DNA from: Prauserella isguenensis
GTDB lineage: Bacteria > Actinomycetota > Actinomycetes > Mycobacteriales > Pseudonocardiaceae
Assembly: GCF_014191605.1 (NCBI RefSeq)
Contig: NZ_JACHWU010000002.1
Span: 310,001-374,000, forward strand
Length of the DNA: 64,000 nucleotides
Direction of reading: 5' to 3'
Shown: positions 7,848-16,421 of the stretch, piece by piece
Position numbering within the stretch: the stretch's first letter is position 1
Layout: every line of letters starts with the position of its first letter
Notes under the pieces: generated by a model
What the model was told of the DNA's origin: nothing
The model's database searches: none
The model's input: the letters and a program-made list of their open reading frames with translations, nothing else
Program-made: the position numbers and the translations under genes

Positions 7848-9239
7848 ATGAACGACAGCGCTGTCGTCGGCAGCGCCCGCCCGCGCAGAAGCGCGGGTAC
7901 GGGCGCCACGGTGATCGCGGCATTCGGTGGCCTACTGTTCGGTTACGACACCGGCATCATCTCCGCGGCCCTGCTCTACATCGGGCCGGAGTTCGGGCTC
8001 AGCGACCAGGCGAAGGAGTTCGTCGTCGCGTCCCTGCTGGTCGGCGCGATCATCGGTGTCGCAGCGGGCGGTGCGATCATGGACCGGCTCGGCAGGCGCC
8101 GGACGTTGTTCGCGGTCGCCGTGCTGTTCCTCGTCGGTGCGATCGCCTCCGGGCTGGCGGCGTCGACGACGATCCTGCTGGCGGCGCGGATAGTGCTCGG
8201 CCTCGCGATCGGCGCGGCCTCGGTCGCGGTTCCCGCCTACATCGCCGAGATCGCACCCGCCCACCTGCGCGGCCGGCTGGTGTCGGTGAACCAGCTGATG
8301 ATCTCGTCGGGCATCCTCATCTCGTACGTCACCGGCTACGTCCTGTCCGATTCGCAGGCCTGGCGCTGGATGCTCGCGGTCGCGGCCGTACCCGCCGTGA
8401 TCATGCTGGTGGCGCTGCCGATGCTGCCCGAGAGTCCGCGATGGCTGCTCTCCCAGGGCCGCGAGCAGGAGGCACGCAGGCTGCTGCGGCGAACCCGATC
8501 CGCGGACGCCGTCGACGACGAGGTCGCCGAGATCACCGCCGCCATGCAGGCCGAGAGCCGCCACACCTTCCGGGACCTGCTCTCGTCCCGCTTCCGCCCC
8601 GGCATCATCCTCGGCGTCGGTGTCGCCGCGACGAACCAGCTGGTCGGTGTCAACGCGGTGACGTACTACACCCCGACACTGCTCACCGGCTCCGGGTTCG
8701 GCGACTCCGCCGCGATCCTGTCGTCGGTCGGCCTCGGTGTCGCGAACGTCGGCTTCACGCTCGTCGGCTTGCTGCTCGTCGACCGGATCGGGAGGCGCCC
8801 CCTGGTGCTCGGCGGCACGGCCCTCGTGGTGCTGTCGCTCGTGGTGATCGGCGCCGTCTACGCCTTCACCGACCTCGGCGGCGTCTGGGCGGGCGTGCTG
8901 CTGACGTTCCTGATGATCTACCAGGCCTCGTTCTCGGCGAGCCTCGGATTGGCGATGTGGTTGGTCAACAGTGAGGTCTTCCCGACCGAGGTGCGCGGCA
9001 AGGCCGGCAGTGCGGGCCTGGCGACGCACTGGATCCTGAACCTGCTGATCTCGGTCACGGTGCTGACGACGATCAACGCGCTGTCACCGAGCGGGCTGTT
9101 CTGGCTGTACGCGGTCCTGGGTGGACTCGGCCTGCTGTTCCTCCACCGGCGACTGCCCGAAACTCGCGGCCGCACGCTCGAAGAGGTCGACGCCCAGCTC
9201 AACGGAACGCCCGCGGAGCGCACCACCGTCGCGAGCTGA
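7848..9239 (+). CDS. Sugar-porter family MFS transporter
   Basis: Proton-linked sugar symporter of the MFS sugar-porter family, 463 residues, 12 predicted transmembrane helices. Family signatures are present in order: GYDTGIISAA in TM1, DRLGRRR after TM2, PAYIAEIAPAHLRGR after TM4, PESPRWLL before the central loop, DRIGRRPL after TM8 and PETRGRTLEEV at the C-terminus. ATG 7848 was chosen over 7779 because CGGGAG lies 7 nt upstream. It is divergent from LacI and controlled through the palindromes at 7682-7721, so it is the likely importer of the sugar used by the FGGY kinase. Confidence 0.92.
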   Translation: MNDSAVVGSARPRRSAGTGATVIAAFGGLLFGYDTGIISAALLYIGPEFGLSDQAKEFVVASLLVGAIIGVAAGGAIMDRLGRRRTLFAVAVLFLVGAIASGLAASTTILLAARIVLGLAIGAASVAVPAYIAEIAPAHLRGRLVSVNQLMISSGILISYVTGYVLSDSQAWRWMLAVAAVPAVIMLVALPMLPESPRWLLSQGREQEARRLLRRTRSADAVDDEVAEITAAMQAESRHTFRDLLSSRFRPGIILGVGVAATNQLVGVNAVTYYTPTLLTGSGFGDSAAILSSVGLGVANVGFTLVGLLLVDRIGRRPLVLGGTALVVLSLVVIGAVYAFTDLGGVWAGVLLTFLMIYQASFSASLGLAMWLVNSEVFPTEVRGKAGSAGLATHWILNLLISVTVLTTINALSPSGLFWLYAVLGGLGLLFLHRRLPETRGRTLEEVDAQLNGTPAERTTVAS

Positions 9240-9241
9240 CA

Positions 9242-9299
9242 CGGGCGGGAACGCCGGCGCGTGTGGGGTACTCACCTCGCGCGCCGGCGTTCCCGCCCG
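9242..9299 (+). terminator. Strong hairpin terminator after the sugar transporter
   Basis: A perfect 20-bp inverted repeat (9242-9261 and 9280-9299) with an 18-nt loop begins 3 nt after the transporter stop codon. It closes the sugar locus. Confidence 0.8.
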
Positions 9300-9302
9300 C
9301 GA

Positions 9303-9371
9303 GGTCTGTTCCACGGTGCCGCGCCGAGCGGCATAGCCGTCGAGCGAGACGACGAGGTCGACCATCAGATC
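9303..9371 (-). pseudogene. Possible relic of a RibD/DHFR-like gene N-terminus
   Basis: On the minus strand a short frame reads MVDLVVSLDGYAARRG. This resembles the first beta strand and VSLDG motif that open RibD-C/dihydrofolate-reductase-like proteins. The match ends within about 20 codons at the transporter terminator. No further domain follows, so if real it is a remnant. Based on one short motif only. Confidence 0.25.
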
Positions 9372-9380
9372 GGGCACCGG

Positions 9381-9416
9381 GTCTCGCTCCGCCTCCGCGT
9401 CTCGCTCCGCCTCCGG
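9381..9416. repeat. 18-nt direct repeat, two copies
   Basis: Two adjacent copies of GTCTCGCTCCGCCTCCGC (17 of 18 identical) lie just upstream of the promoter of the FtsX-type gene. No function is apparent. Confidence 0.6.
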
Positions 9417-9473
9417 TAACAATCCGGGCGATTGTCCCGTCTCCCGGGCTGCGACGCACTACAGTTCCCCGCC

Positions 9474-12071
9474 ATGCGGCAGAGACGACGGCCGAGGCGC
9501 TCGCGGGTGCCTCTCGCGTGGCGGACGGCCCCGCGGGCCGCGCTGTCGAGTCCGCTGGTCGTGCTCATCACGGCGGCGACCGCACTGCTCACCTGCTTTC
9601 TCGCCACGGCCACGTCACTGCATACCTCGGCCGCCGCGGGCGCGGCGATCGCCGACCGTGCCGGCAGCGTCTGCGAGGACCAGTACGGCCCGTTCTTCAA
9701 CGCCCGTTCGCTGACCCCGTCGGAGGCTGCCCTCGTGGCCGACACGGTGCGCACCCGTGCGCCCGAGCACGGGTTCGGACGTCCCGTCGTCGGGCTGTAC
9801 ACACCGGTGGGAGCCGCCGAGTTCGGCGACGAGACGTACCGGTTCCGGCTCGCCTACCGCGACGGCGGCGTCGACGACCTGGAGTTGCTGCGCGGCACGC
9901 GCGACTCCGGGCTCTGGGTCGGCTCCGAACTCGCCGACGCCGAGAACATGCCGCTCGGTACTCGCGCGCACGGCGGCGCATTGCCGCCCACCACCGGTGT
10001 CTACCGGGATCTGCGCCTGCCCGCACCCGGCCCGTGGTGTTCGGCCCGCGACATGACGATCACCAACCGGCTCGTGGACCACATCGAGACCGGCGCGATC
10101 GTCTTCGCCACCGACCGGGACGCCTTCGACCGGGCCGTCACGCACTTCGACCGCCTCGAGCGCACCGTCGTCAGCTTCCGGGCGCCCCCGCCGTCGACCC
10201 TCGACGAGGCGGAGGACCGCGCCGCACGAGCCCGCGCCCTGATCGCCGACGTCGACGCCGACCTGCGGGCGCGCGGGCACGCCGACCTGGTGCACGGCTC
10301 GGTCCCCTTCCAACGATCGATCGACCTCGCGGGCCGGGCCGAGTCGAACGTGGGCCTGTCGATCCTTCCGCTGGCGATCCTGGCGGTGCTCGTCGGCTGC
10401 GCCGGTGCGGGGATGCTGGGCGTGCAGTGGTACCAGCGCCGCTACGCCGTGATCAGGCTGCTCGCCGCCCGCGGCCACGGCCCCGGTGCGGTCGGACTGT
10501 TGGCGCTCGCCGAACTGGGGCTGCCCGTGACACTCGGCGGCGCGGCGGGCATCCTGCTCGCCCGCGTGCTGCTGCCCGCCTACGGGCCACCCGGCACGAT
10601 CGAGTCGGCGGAAACCTGGGCGGCGGCAGCCGGTGGCGGCGCTGCGCTCGCGCTGTCGCTGCTGCTCCTGGTCTCGATCGTGGCGCTCCGCGCGCACCGC
10701 GAGTTCCAGCGCGGCCGCGCCGCGAGCCGCCGGCTCCGCAGCCGACTGCCCGCCTACGTGCCGTGGGAACTCGGCACCGCCGCCGTGGCCTGGGCGGGCT
10801 GGCTGCGGCTCGCCGAGTACGGCGGCACGTCACGGCTCGGGGACCCGCTGCCCCAGGTCGATCCGCTGGCCCTGACCTATCCCGTGGCGGTGGTGCTCAC
10901 GGTCGGGATCGTCACGGCCCGGGTGGCGTTCGTGCTGTTGCGGCTGTCGCATCGGGCACGGCTGTGGTCGCGGCCCCCGCTGCAGCTGGCGATCCGCCGC
11001 CTCGCCGGCGCCCGCGCCGCCGTGGTCGGCGTCCTGGTGGTCACGATGCTCGCCGTCGGCACCCTGGCTGTGGGCACCGGCGTGTCGGAAGGACAGCGCG
11101 GGGCCCTCGAGAACAAGACGGGCATGTACGTCGGGGCCGAGTCGTCGGTGGACGTCGGACGAAGTGTCGGGACCGGTGAGACGCCACTGCCTGCGGGCGC
11201 CCGTACGGGCACCTCGCTCGTCGGCCGGTTCAACTACACCGCGGGCGAGCCCACCGTCGCCGTGGTCGACCCCGAAACCTTCACCGGCGTCGCCTGGACG
11301 CGCACGTTCGACGACGCCCGGCTCCGCGCGCTCCTGGAACGCATTTCCGCGCCGGACGGCCGACAGCTCCCCGCGCTCCGCGTCGGGGCGCACCCGGCGG
11401 CCCCGCCCGAGGTGGCAGGTCTGCCGCCCCTGGACGTCGCGGCAGACCTCGACACGTTCCCGCTGCTGAGCGGAGAACCCGGCTACGTCGTCTCCCGCGA
11501 CGCGCTCACCGACGCGCAACTCGCAGAGGTTCCGCAGTGGACGGTGCTCTCGTCCGGACCGCTCCGGGACCTCACCCGCGCCTTCAGCGACGCCGGCATG
11601 GTGCACCCGAACGCCGAGAGCCGCGCCGACGTCCTCGACGCCCTGCCCTTCCACGTCGTCGACTGGACGTTCTCGTTCGTCACGCTGCTCGGTCTGGTAC
11701 TGGCCGTGGTCGCGATCCTGGCTCTGGTGGTGGCCGTCGAAACCCGCCGCAGACAGAACGCCCTCGCGGCCACCCTGCTGGTGCGGATGGGGATGCGCCC
11801 GGCCACGCTGTTGCGCAGTCACCTGGCCGAGCTCGGCGCGATCGGCGGACTCGCCACGGTCGCGGGCGTGGCGACCGGCGTGACGGTGGCGGCGATCTCG
11901 GTGCGCCGGTTCGACCCCGTCCGCTGGCTCGCGCCCGTACCCGAGTTGCCGGACCTCGCAGGACTGATCGTGAGCGTGGTCGCCGTCAGCACCGTCGTAG
12001 TGCTGCTGACGGCCCTGCTCGCGGTGCGTTCCGCCCGCACCACCACCCCCGCGGAGCTGCTCCGTGCCTGA
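9474..12071 (+). CDS. FtsX-type ABC transporter permease
   Basis: 865-residue permease of the FtsX/MacB superfamily. It has an N-terminal membrane helix (about 20-45) and a large extracytoplasmic domain with two conspicuous cysteines (in SVCEDQYG and GPWCSARD) that could form a disulfide. A first FtsX helix group follows (about 290-420), then a second extracytoplasmic part and a C-terminal FtsX group. This duplicated layout is typical of actinobacterial lipoprotein or peptide exporters. ATG 9474 is preceded at 8 nt by TACAGT (9460-9465), so a leaderless message is likely. It overlaps the next ATPase gene by 8 bp. The substrate is unknown. Confidence 0.85.
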   Translation: MRQRRRPRRSRVPLAWRTAPRAALSSPLVVLITAATALLTCFLATATSLHTSAAAGAAIADRAGSVCEDQYGPFFNARSLTPSEAALVADTVRTRAPEHGFGRPVVGLYTPVGAAEFGDETYRFRLAYRDGGVDDLELLRGTRDSGLWVGSELADAENMPLGTRAHGGALPPTTGVYRDLRLPAPGPWCSARDMTITNRLVDHIETGAIVFATDRDAFDRAVTHFDRLERTVVSFRAPPPSTLDEAEDRAARARALIADVDADLRARGHADLVHGSVPFQRSIDLAGRAESNVGLSILPLAILAVLVGCAGAGMLGVQWYQRRYAVIRLLAARGHGPGAVGLLALAELGLPVTLGGAAGILLARVLLPAYGPPGTIESAETWAAAAGGGAALALSLLLLVSIVALRAHREFQRGRAASRRLRSRLPAYVPWELGTAAVAWAGWLRLAEYGGTSRLGDPLPQVDPLALTYPVAVVLTVGIVTARVAFVLLRLSHRARLWSRPPLQLAIRRLAGARAAVVGVLVVTMLAVGTLAVGTGVSEGQRGALENKTGMYVGAESSVDVGRSVGTGETPLPAGARTGTSLVGRFNYTAGEPTVAVVDPETFTGVAWTRTFDDARLRALLERISAPDGRQLPALRVGAHPAAPPEVAGLPPLDVAADLDTFPLLSGEPGYVVSRDALTDAQLAEVPQWTVLSSGPLRDLTRAFSDAGMVHPNAESRADVLDALPFHVVDWTFSFVTLLGLVLAVVAILALVVAVETRRRQNALAATLLVRMGMRPATLLRSHLAELGAIGGLATVAGVATGVTVAAISVRRFDPVRWLAPVPELPDLAGLIVSVVAVSTVVVLLTALLAVRSARTTTPAELLRA

Positions 12072-12798
12072 ATCCCCGACCGCCACTCCCGCCTACCGCC
12101 TCCGGTCGGTGTGCGTCGACTACCCGACCCCCGCCGGGCCCGTGTCCGGCGCGCGGGACATCACCCTCGACATCCCCTCCACCGGCATGACCGTCCTCGC
12201 CGGCCCGTCCGGCTCCGGGAAGTCGACGTTGCTGCGGGTTCTCGGGTTGTTCGAACGTCCCGACCGCGGCACCGTGGAGCTCGACGGCACCGACCTCGCC
12301 CGGCTCTCCCACCGGCGCCGCCGCGCCCTGCGCCGTGGCCGGATCAGCCTCGTGTTCCAGAACCCGGTCGACAACCTGTTGCCCCAGCTGTCGGTGGCGG
12401 GCAATCTCCGCGCCGCCGCCGAGTCGGCGGGCCGGCATCGTTACCCCGACGACGAGCTCGGCGACGTCCTCGAGGACCTGGGGCTCGACGGCACCGGCGA
12501 ATGGAGCGTCACCGCGCTCTCGGGCGGACAGCAGCAACGACTCGCGTTCGGCTGTGCGCTGGCTCGCCGCACCCCGGTGATCCTCGCCGACGAACCGACC
12601 TCGCAGTTGGACGACACGTCCGCCACCCGGGTGCTCGACGTGCTCCGGCGGCTCGCCGACCGCGACCTGACCGTCGTGGTCACCTCCCACGACGGCCGGC
12701 TCATCGACCTCGCCACCCGCGTCGTCCGGCTCCGCGACGGTGCGCTCCACGCCGTCGCGGACGAGGCGGAAGCGGAGAAAGGACACGACACGGTATGA
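12064..12798 (+). CDS. ABC transporter ATP-binding protein (first)
   Basis: 244-residue ATPase of the LolD/MacB class: Walker A GPSGSGKST, Q-loop FQNPVDNLLPQ, signature LSGGQQQRLAFGCAL, Walker B VILADEPTSQLD, H-loop VVTSHD. GTG start inside the permease's last codons and ATGA overlap with the next ATPase gene show tight translational coupling. It pairs with the FtsX-like permease at the membrane. Confidence 0.92.
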   Translation: MPESPTATPAYRLRSVCVDYPTPAGPVSGARDITLDIPSTGMTVLAGPSGSGKSTLLRVLGLFERPDRGTVELDGTDLARLSHRRRRALRRGRISLVFQNPVDNLLPQLSVAGNLRAAAESAGRHRYPDDELGDVLEDLGLDGTGEWSVTALSGGQQQRLAFGCALARRTPVILADEPTSQLDDTSATRVLDVLRRLADRDLTVVVTSHDGRLIDLATRVVRLRDGALHAVADEAEAEKGHDTV

Positions 12799-13502
12799 CG
12801 GCCACCGACCTCGCCACCGGCAGCACCGGGACCGCGGGCGAGCACGCGCTCGAGGCCGCGGGCCTCCGGCGCCGGTTCCCGCACCCCGGCGGTGACGTCG
12901 ACGTGCTCCGCGGCGTCGACCTCACGGTCGCCGCGGGCGAGCTGGTGACGGTCGCGGGCCGTTCCGGCTCCGGCAAGAGCACCCTGCTGGCCGTGCTGTC
13001 GGGGTTCGACACGGGCGACGCCGGTTCCGTGCGGATCGTGGGCGAACCCGTCACGGCGGACGTGCCGTGGCAGCGGTGCGCACTCCTGCCCCAGGCGCTC
13101 GGTCTCGTGCAGGAACTCACCGCGGGCGAGAACGTGGCCCTGCCGTTGCGGTTGACGGACGTACCCGCCGCGGCCGTCCAGGCGAGGACGACGGAACTGC
13201 TGGAGGCGTTGTTCGTCGACGGGCTGGCCGACCGGTACCCGCCCGAGCTGTCGTTCGGCCAGCAGCAGCGCGTCGCACTGGCCAGGGCGCTCGCACCACG
13301 TCCGGCGGTTCTCATCGCCGACGAGCCGACCGCCCATCTCGACGCGGGCACCGCCCCGGCCGTGCTGTCCCAGCTGCGGGCCCACGCCGACCAGGGCGGC
13401 GCGGTGCTCGTCGCCACCCACGACGACGCCGTGCACGCGCTCGCCGACCGCCGACTCGACCTCGCCCACGGTGTCGTCGCCCGAGCTTCCCTTCCGCGGT
13501 GA
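12795..13502 (+). CDS. ABC transporter ATP-binding protein (second)
   Basis: 235-residue ATPase with Walker A GRSGSGKST, a Q-loop in LLPQALGLVQ, signature variant LSFGQQQRVALARAL (F replaces the usual G) and Walker B VLIADEPTAHLD. It is clearly diverged from the first ATPase (different signature, different Q-loop). The transporter may therefore be an asymmetric heterodimer rather than a duplication product. Starts at ATG 12795 in the ATGA overlap. Confidence 0.92.
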   Translation: MTATDLATGSTGTAGEHALEAAGLRRRFPHPGGDVDVLRGVDLTVAAGELVTVAGRSGSGKSTLLAVLSGFDTGDAGSVRIVGEPVTADVPWQRCALLPQALGLVQELTAGENVALPLRLTDVPAAAVQARTTELLEALFVDGLADRYPPELSFGQQQRVALARALAPRPAVLIADEPTAHLDAGTAPAVLSQLRAHADQGGAVLVATHDDAVHALADRRLDLAHGVVARASLPR

Positions 13503-13575
13503 CGGCCGACCGCCCCACCTGATTCGACATACCGCCGTATCCGGATGAAACGGCACCGACCGTAGAATCACGGCG

Positions 13576-14655
13576 ATGGCCAGATCACGTTGGTGGCTCG
13601 GTGCATTCGCGCTGGCCGGGGTTGCCCTGCTCGTCGCGGTGTTCGTGCTGATGACCGCCGACCAAGCACCCGACGGCCGCACCGGCCCGCCCGGACGCGG
13701 TCCGCTCACCGTCGTGTCCATCGGCGACAGCACGGTCTCGGGCGAAGGCGCGGGCGAATACACCGCCGCCACCGACGGCAAGGACGGCAACTGGTGCCAC
13801 CGGTCGCCGAACGCGATGGTCAACCACATCGAACTGCGCGGCGTCACCGAACACGTCAACCTGGCCTGTTCGGGCGCGGCGTCGAAACACATCCGACTCG
13901 GCGACAAAAAGCAGTGGACCGAGCCCTCCCAGGCACTCCAGCTGAAAGAGCTCGTCAAGGATCACCGCGTCGCCGCCGTCGTCGTCGGGATCGGCGCGAA
14001 CGACGAACCGAAGTTCTCCCGCCTGATCTCGCAGTGCTTCACCGCGTGGTTCTCCGACGAGGCCGCGCCGTGTAACGAGAACATCCGGTCGGATTGGGAC
14101 CAGCGCGTCGACACGATGGTGCCGAAGGTCGCGGACGCGCTCAACGACGTGCGCACAGTGCTGCGCGAGGCCGGTTACCGCAAGGAGGACTACCAGCTCG
14201 TGCTGCAGTCCTACGCCTCCCCCATCGGGCCGGACATGCCGGAGAGTCTCCGGAACCTCGACGGCTGTCCGTTCCGCAGGGCCGACCTCCGTTGGGTCCG
14301 CGACACCGGCGCGATCGACCTGGCTGCGGGCCTGCAGCGCGCCGCGGAGAAGGCCGACGCCCGGTTCCTCGACCTGTCCCGCGCAGCCCTGGGGCACGAG
14401 GCGTGCAGTGGCGGCGAGGACAAGAACTCGGAATGGTTCACCCGGTTCACCGTCCGCTGGTCCGACCTGGAACACGCGGACCGCGCCAATCACGCCATCC
14501 AGGAGTCGTTCCACCCCAACGCCCGCGGCCACCGGCAGTTCGCCCGCTGCATGAGCGAATTCCTGCCGTCCACAGAGGACTCTGCCGCGTGCCTGGTGGG
14601 TGACGACGGCAACCTCCACCCCGCCGCCTCGGTGACGGCCGAACACGGCCGATGA
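13576..14655 (+). CDS. Secreted SGNH/GDSL-family hydrolase
   Basis: 359 residues: an N-terminal signal or anchor helix (about 5-28), then an SGNH esterase fold. Block I SIGDSTVSGEG holds the serine nucleophile, GIGANDE is block III with the catalytic-site asparagine, and SFHPNARGH is block V with the Asp-less His segment typical of the actinobacterial subgroup. Several cysteines suggest disulfides outside the membrane. TAGAAT (13563-13568) lies 7 nt before ATG 13576, so it probably has its own leaderless promoter although it follows the ABC genes by 73 bp. Likely a lipase, esterase or glycan deacetylase; the substrate is unknown. Confidence 0.8.
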   Translation: MARSRWWLGAFALAGVALLVAVFVLMTADQAPDGRTGPPGRGPLTVVSIGDSTVSGEGAGEYTAATDGKDGNWCHRSPNAMVNHIELRGVTEHVNLACSGAASKHIRLGDKKQWTEPSQALQLKELVKDHRVAAVVVGIGANDEPKFSRLISQCFTAWFSDEAAPCNENIRSDWDQRVDTMVPKVADALNDVRTVLREAGYRKEDYQLVLQSYASPIGPDMPESLRNLDGCPFRRADLRWVRDTGAIDLAAGLQRAAEKADARFLDLSRAALGHEACSGGEDKNSEWFTRFTVRWSDLEHADRANHAIQESFHPNARGHRQFARCMSEFLPSTEDSAACLVGDDGNLHPAASVTAEHGR

Positions 14656-14668
14656 CCCGGGCGGCGCG

Positions 14669-15145
14669 TCACAACGTCGGCGAACGCCCTTCGAACGGCG
14701 TGGACAGCACGACCGTCGTCCGGGTCGACACCTTCGCGACCTCGCGAATCCGCCGCAGCAGGTCTTCGAGCCCCAACGGCGAGGGCACCCGGACCAGCAG
14801 GATGTACGACTCGTCGCCCGCGACCGAATAGCATGACTCGATCTCGGGGATGTGCTCGAGCCGCTGCGGATAGTCGTCGGGCGCCGCCGGGTCGTTGGGT
14901 GTGAGCGAGATCAGCGCCGTCAGTGGGAGGCCGATCTGCTCCCCGTCGAGCTTGGCCGTGTAGCCACGGATGACGCCGCGCTGCTCGAGCCTGCGCACCC
15001 GCTGGTGGACCGCCGACACCGACAGGCCCACCCGTTCGGCGAGGTCGGTGAAGCTGCGCCGCCCGTCGGCGGACAGCTCCGCGACGATCGCCTTGTCCAA
15101 CGGCTCCAGTCCGGTGCCCGGTGTACTCGCCCCGGATGCCGTCAT
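14669..15145 (-). CDS. Lrp/AsnC-family transcriptional regulator
   Basis: 158 residues: an N-terminal winged HTH (LDKAIVAELSADGRRSFTDLAERVGLS) followed by a RAM/AsnC ligand domain. Its ATG (15145) overlaps the stop codon of the Xaa-Pro peptidase (ATGA), so the two are co-translated. An amino-acid-sensing regulator coupled to a dipeptidase suggests control of peptide-derived amino-acid use (inferred). Confidence 0.88.
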   Translation of the reverse strand: MTASGASTPGTGLEPLDKAIVAELSADGRRSFTDLAERVGLSVSAVHQRVRRLEQRGVIRGYTAKLDGEQIGLPLTALISLTPNDPAAPDDYPQRLEHIPEIESCYSVAGDESYILLVRVPSPLGLEDLLRRIREVAKVSTRTTVVLSTPFEGRSPTL

Positions 15146-16287
15146 GAGTCGAGCACGACCAGCTCGTGGGGACGGGTGTTCAGCGGTTCGGCACCGTCGG
15201 CCGTCACGACGACGATGTCCTCGATTCGCGCGCCCCAGTGCCCGGCCGTGTAGATGCCGGGTTCGATACTGAAGGCCATGCCCTCCTCGAGCGGCAGGTC
15301 GTTGCCCGCGACGATGTAGGGCTCCTCGTGGACGTCGAGGCCGATGCCGTGGCCGGTGCGGTGGATGAAGCGGTCGCCGAATCCGGCGCCGGCGATGATG
15401 TCGCGGGCGGCCGCGTCCACCGACTCGGCACCCACGCCCGGCCGCACCGCGTCGACGGCGGCGTGCTGGGCGCGCTGCAGCACGGCGTAGGTGTCGGCGA
15501 CGTCCCGGTCCCGCGGTTCACCGACGGCGTAGGTGCGGGTGCAGTCGGAGTTGTAGCCCTCGGGGATCGGCCCGCCGATGTCGACGACCACGACGTCGCC
15601 CTGTTCGATGACCCGGTCCGACACGTCGTGGTGCGGGCTCGCCCCGTTCGGCCCGGAGCCGACGATGACGAACTCGGCCGCCGTGTGGCCCTCCTCGACG
15701 ATGGCCGCGGTGATATCGGCGCCGACCTCGGCCTCCGTGCGACCCGGGCGCAGCCACTCGCCCATCCGGGCGTGCACGCGGTCGATCGCGGCGCCCGCAG
15801 CCCGCAGCGAGGCGATCTCGGCGGCGTCCTTGCGCATCCGCAGTTCGCGCAGCACCTGCCCGGCCAGCACCTGTTCGGCATCCGGCACCGCCCTGCGCAC
15901 GCCCAGCACGTGCAACGCCGCCATCATGTCGCTCACGGCGACCCGGCCCGCGGCGCCGACCCGGTCGGCCACGAGCCGGTACGGATCGTCACCGTCGACC
16001 CAGGTGACGACGTCGATGCCGAGTTCGTCGGTCGGCACGTCGGAGTAGCCGGGCAGTTCGAGCTTCGGGACGACCAGTGCGGGCGGAGCGTCGTCCGCGG
16101 GGACGACGAGAGTGGTCAGCCGTTCGAACGAACCGCCGGCCTGACCCACGAGGTAACGCAGGTCCGAACCGGGCGCGATGAGCAGCGCGTCGGTGCCGGC
16201 GTCGGCGGCGGCCTTGCCGGCACGGTCGATACGGGACCGCAGCGTGGCGGCGTCGGGCGCGGGAGTGTGCAGCGATCGGCGGGACAT
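15142..16287 (-). CDS. M24-family Xaa-Pro peptidase
   Basis: 381-residue metallopeptidase of the aminopeptidase P/prolidase family. An N-terminal creatinase-like domain (1-140) precedes the pita-bread catalytic domain. Metal ligands can be assigned to VVVDIGGPIPEGYNSDCTRTY (two Asp), HRTGHGIGLDVHE (His), FSIEPGIY (Glu) and ARIEDIV (Glu). ATG 16287 is preceded at 7 nt by TATTGT (16295-16300, minus strand), a leaderless promoter signature. Cleaves the bond before proline in di- or oligopeptides in the cytoplasm. Confidence 0.9.
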   Translation of the reverse strand: MSRRSLHTPAPDAATLRSRIDRAGKAAADAGTDALLIAPGSDLRYLVGQAGGSFERLTTLVVPADDAPPALVVPKLELPGYSDVPTDELGIDVVTWVDGDDPYRLVADRVGAAGRVAVSDMMAALHVLGVRRAVPDAEQVLAGQVLRELRMRKDAAEIASLRAAGAAIDRVHARMGEWLRPGRTEAEVGADITAAIVEEGHTAAEFVIVGSGPNGASPHHDVSDRVIEQGDVVVVDIGGPIPEGYNSDCTRTYAVGEPRDRDVADTYAVLQRAQHAAVDAVRPGVGAESVDAAARDIIAGAGFGDRFIHRTGHGIGLDVHEEPYIVAGNDLPLEEGMAFSIEPGIYTAGHWGARIEDIVVVTADGAEPLNTRPHELVVLDS

Positions 16288-16421
16288 GGGCCCGACAATA
16301 CCGAGCGGGCCCGCGCCGGGTCGTGGTCGGGCGAGCGGGCGCCGGACGGGCTTGCCCGTTTCGGGCGACACCCCTAGGTGTGGCCCGCAGCCCCCGGGCC
16401 CGGCCGTGGGAAGCTGTTCGG

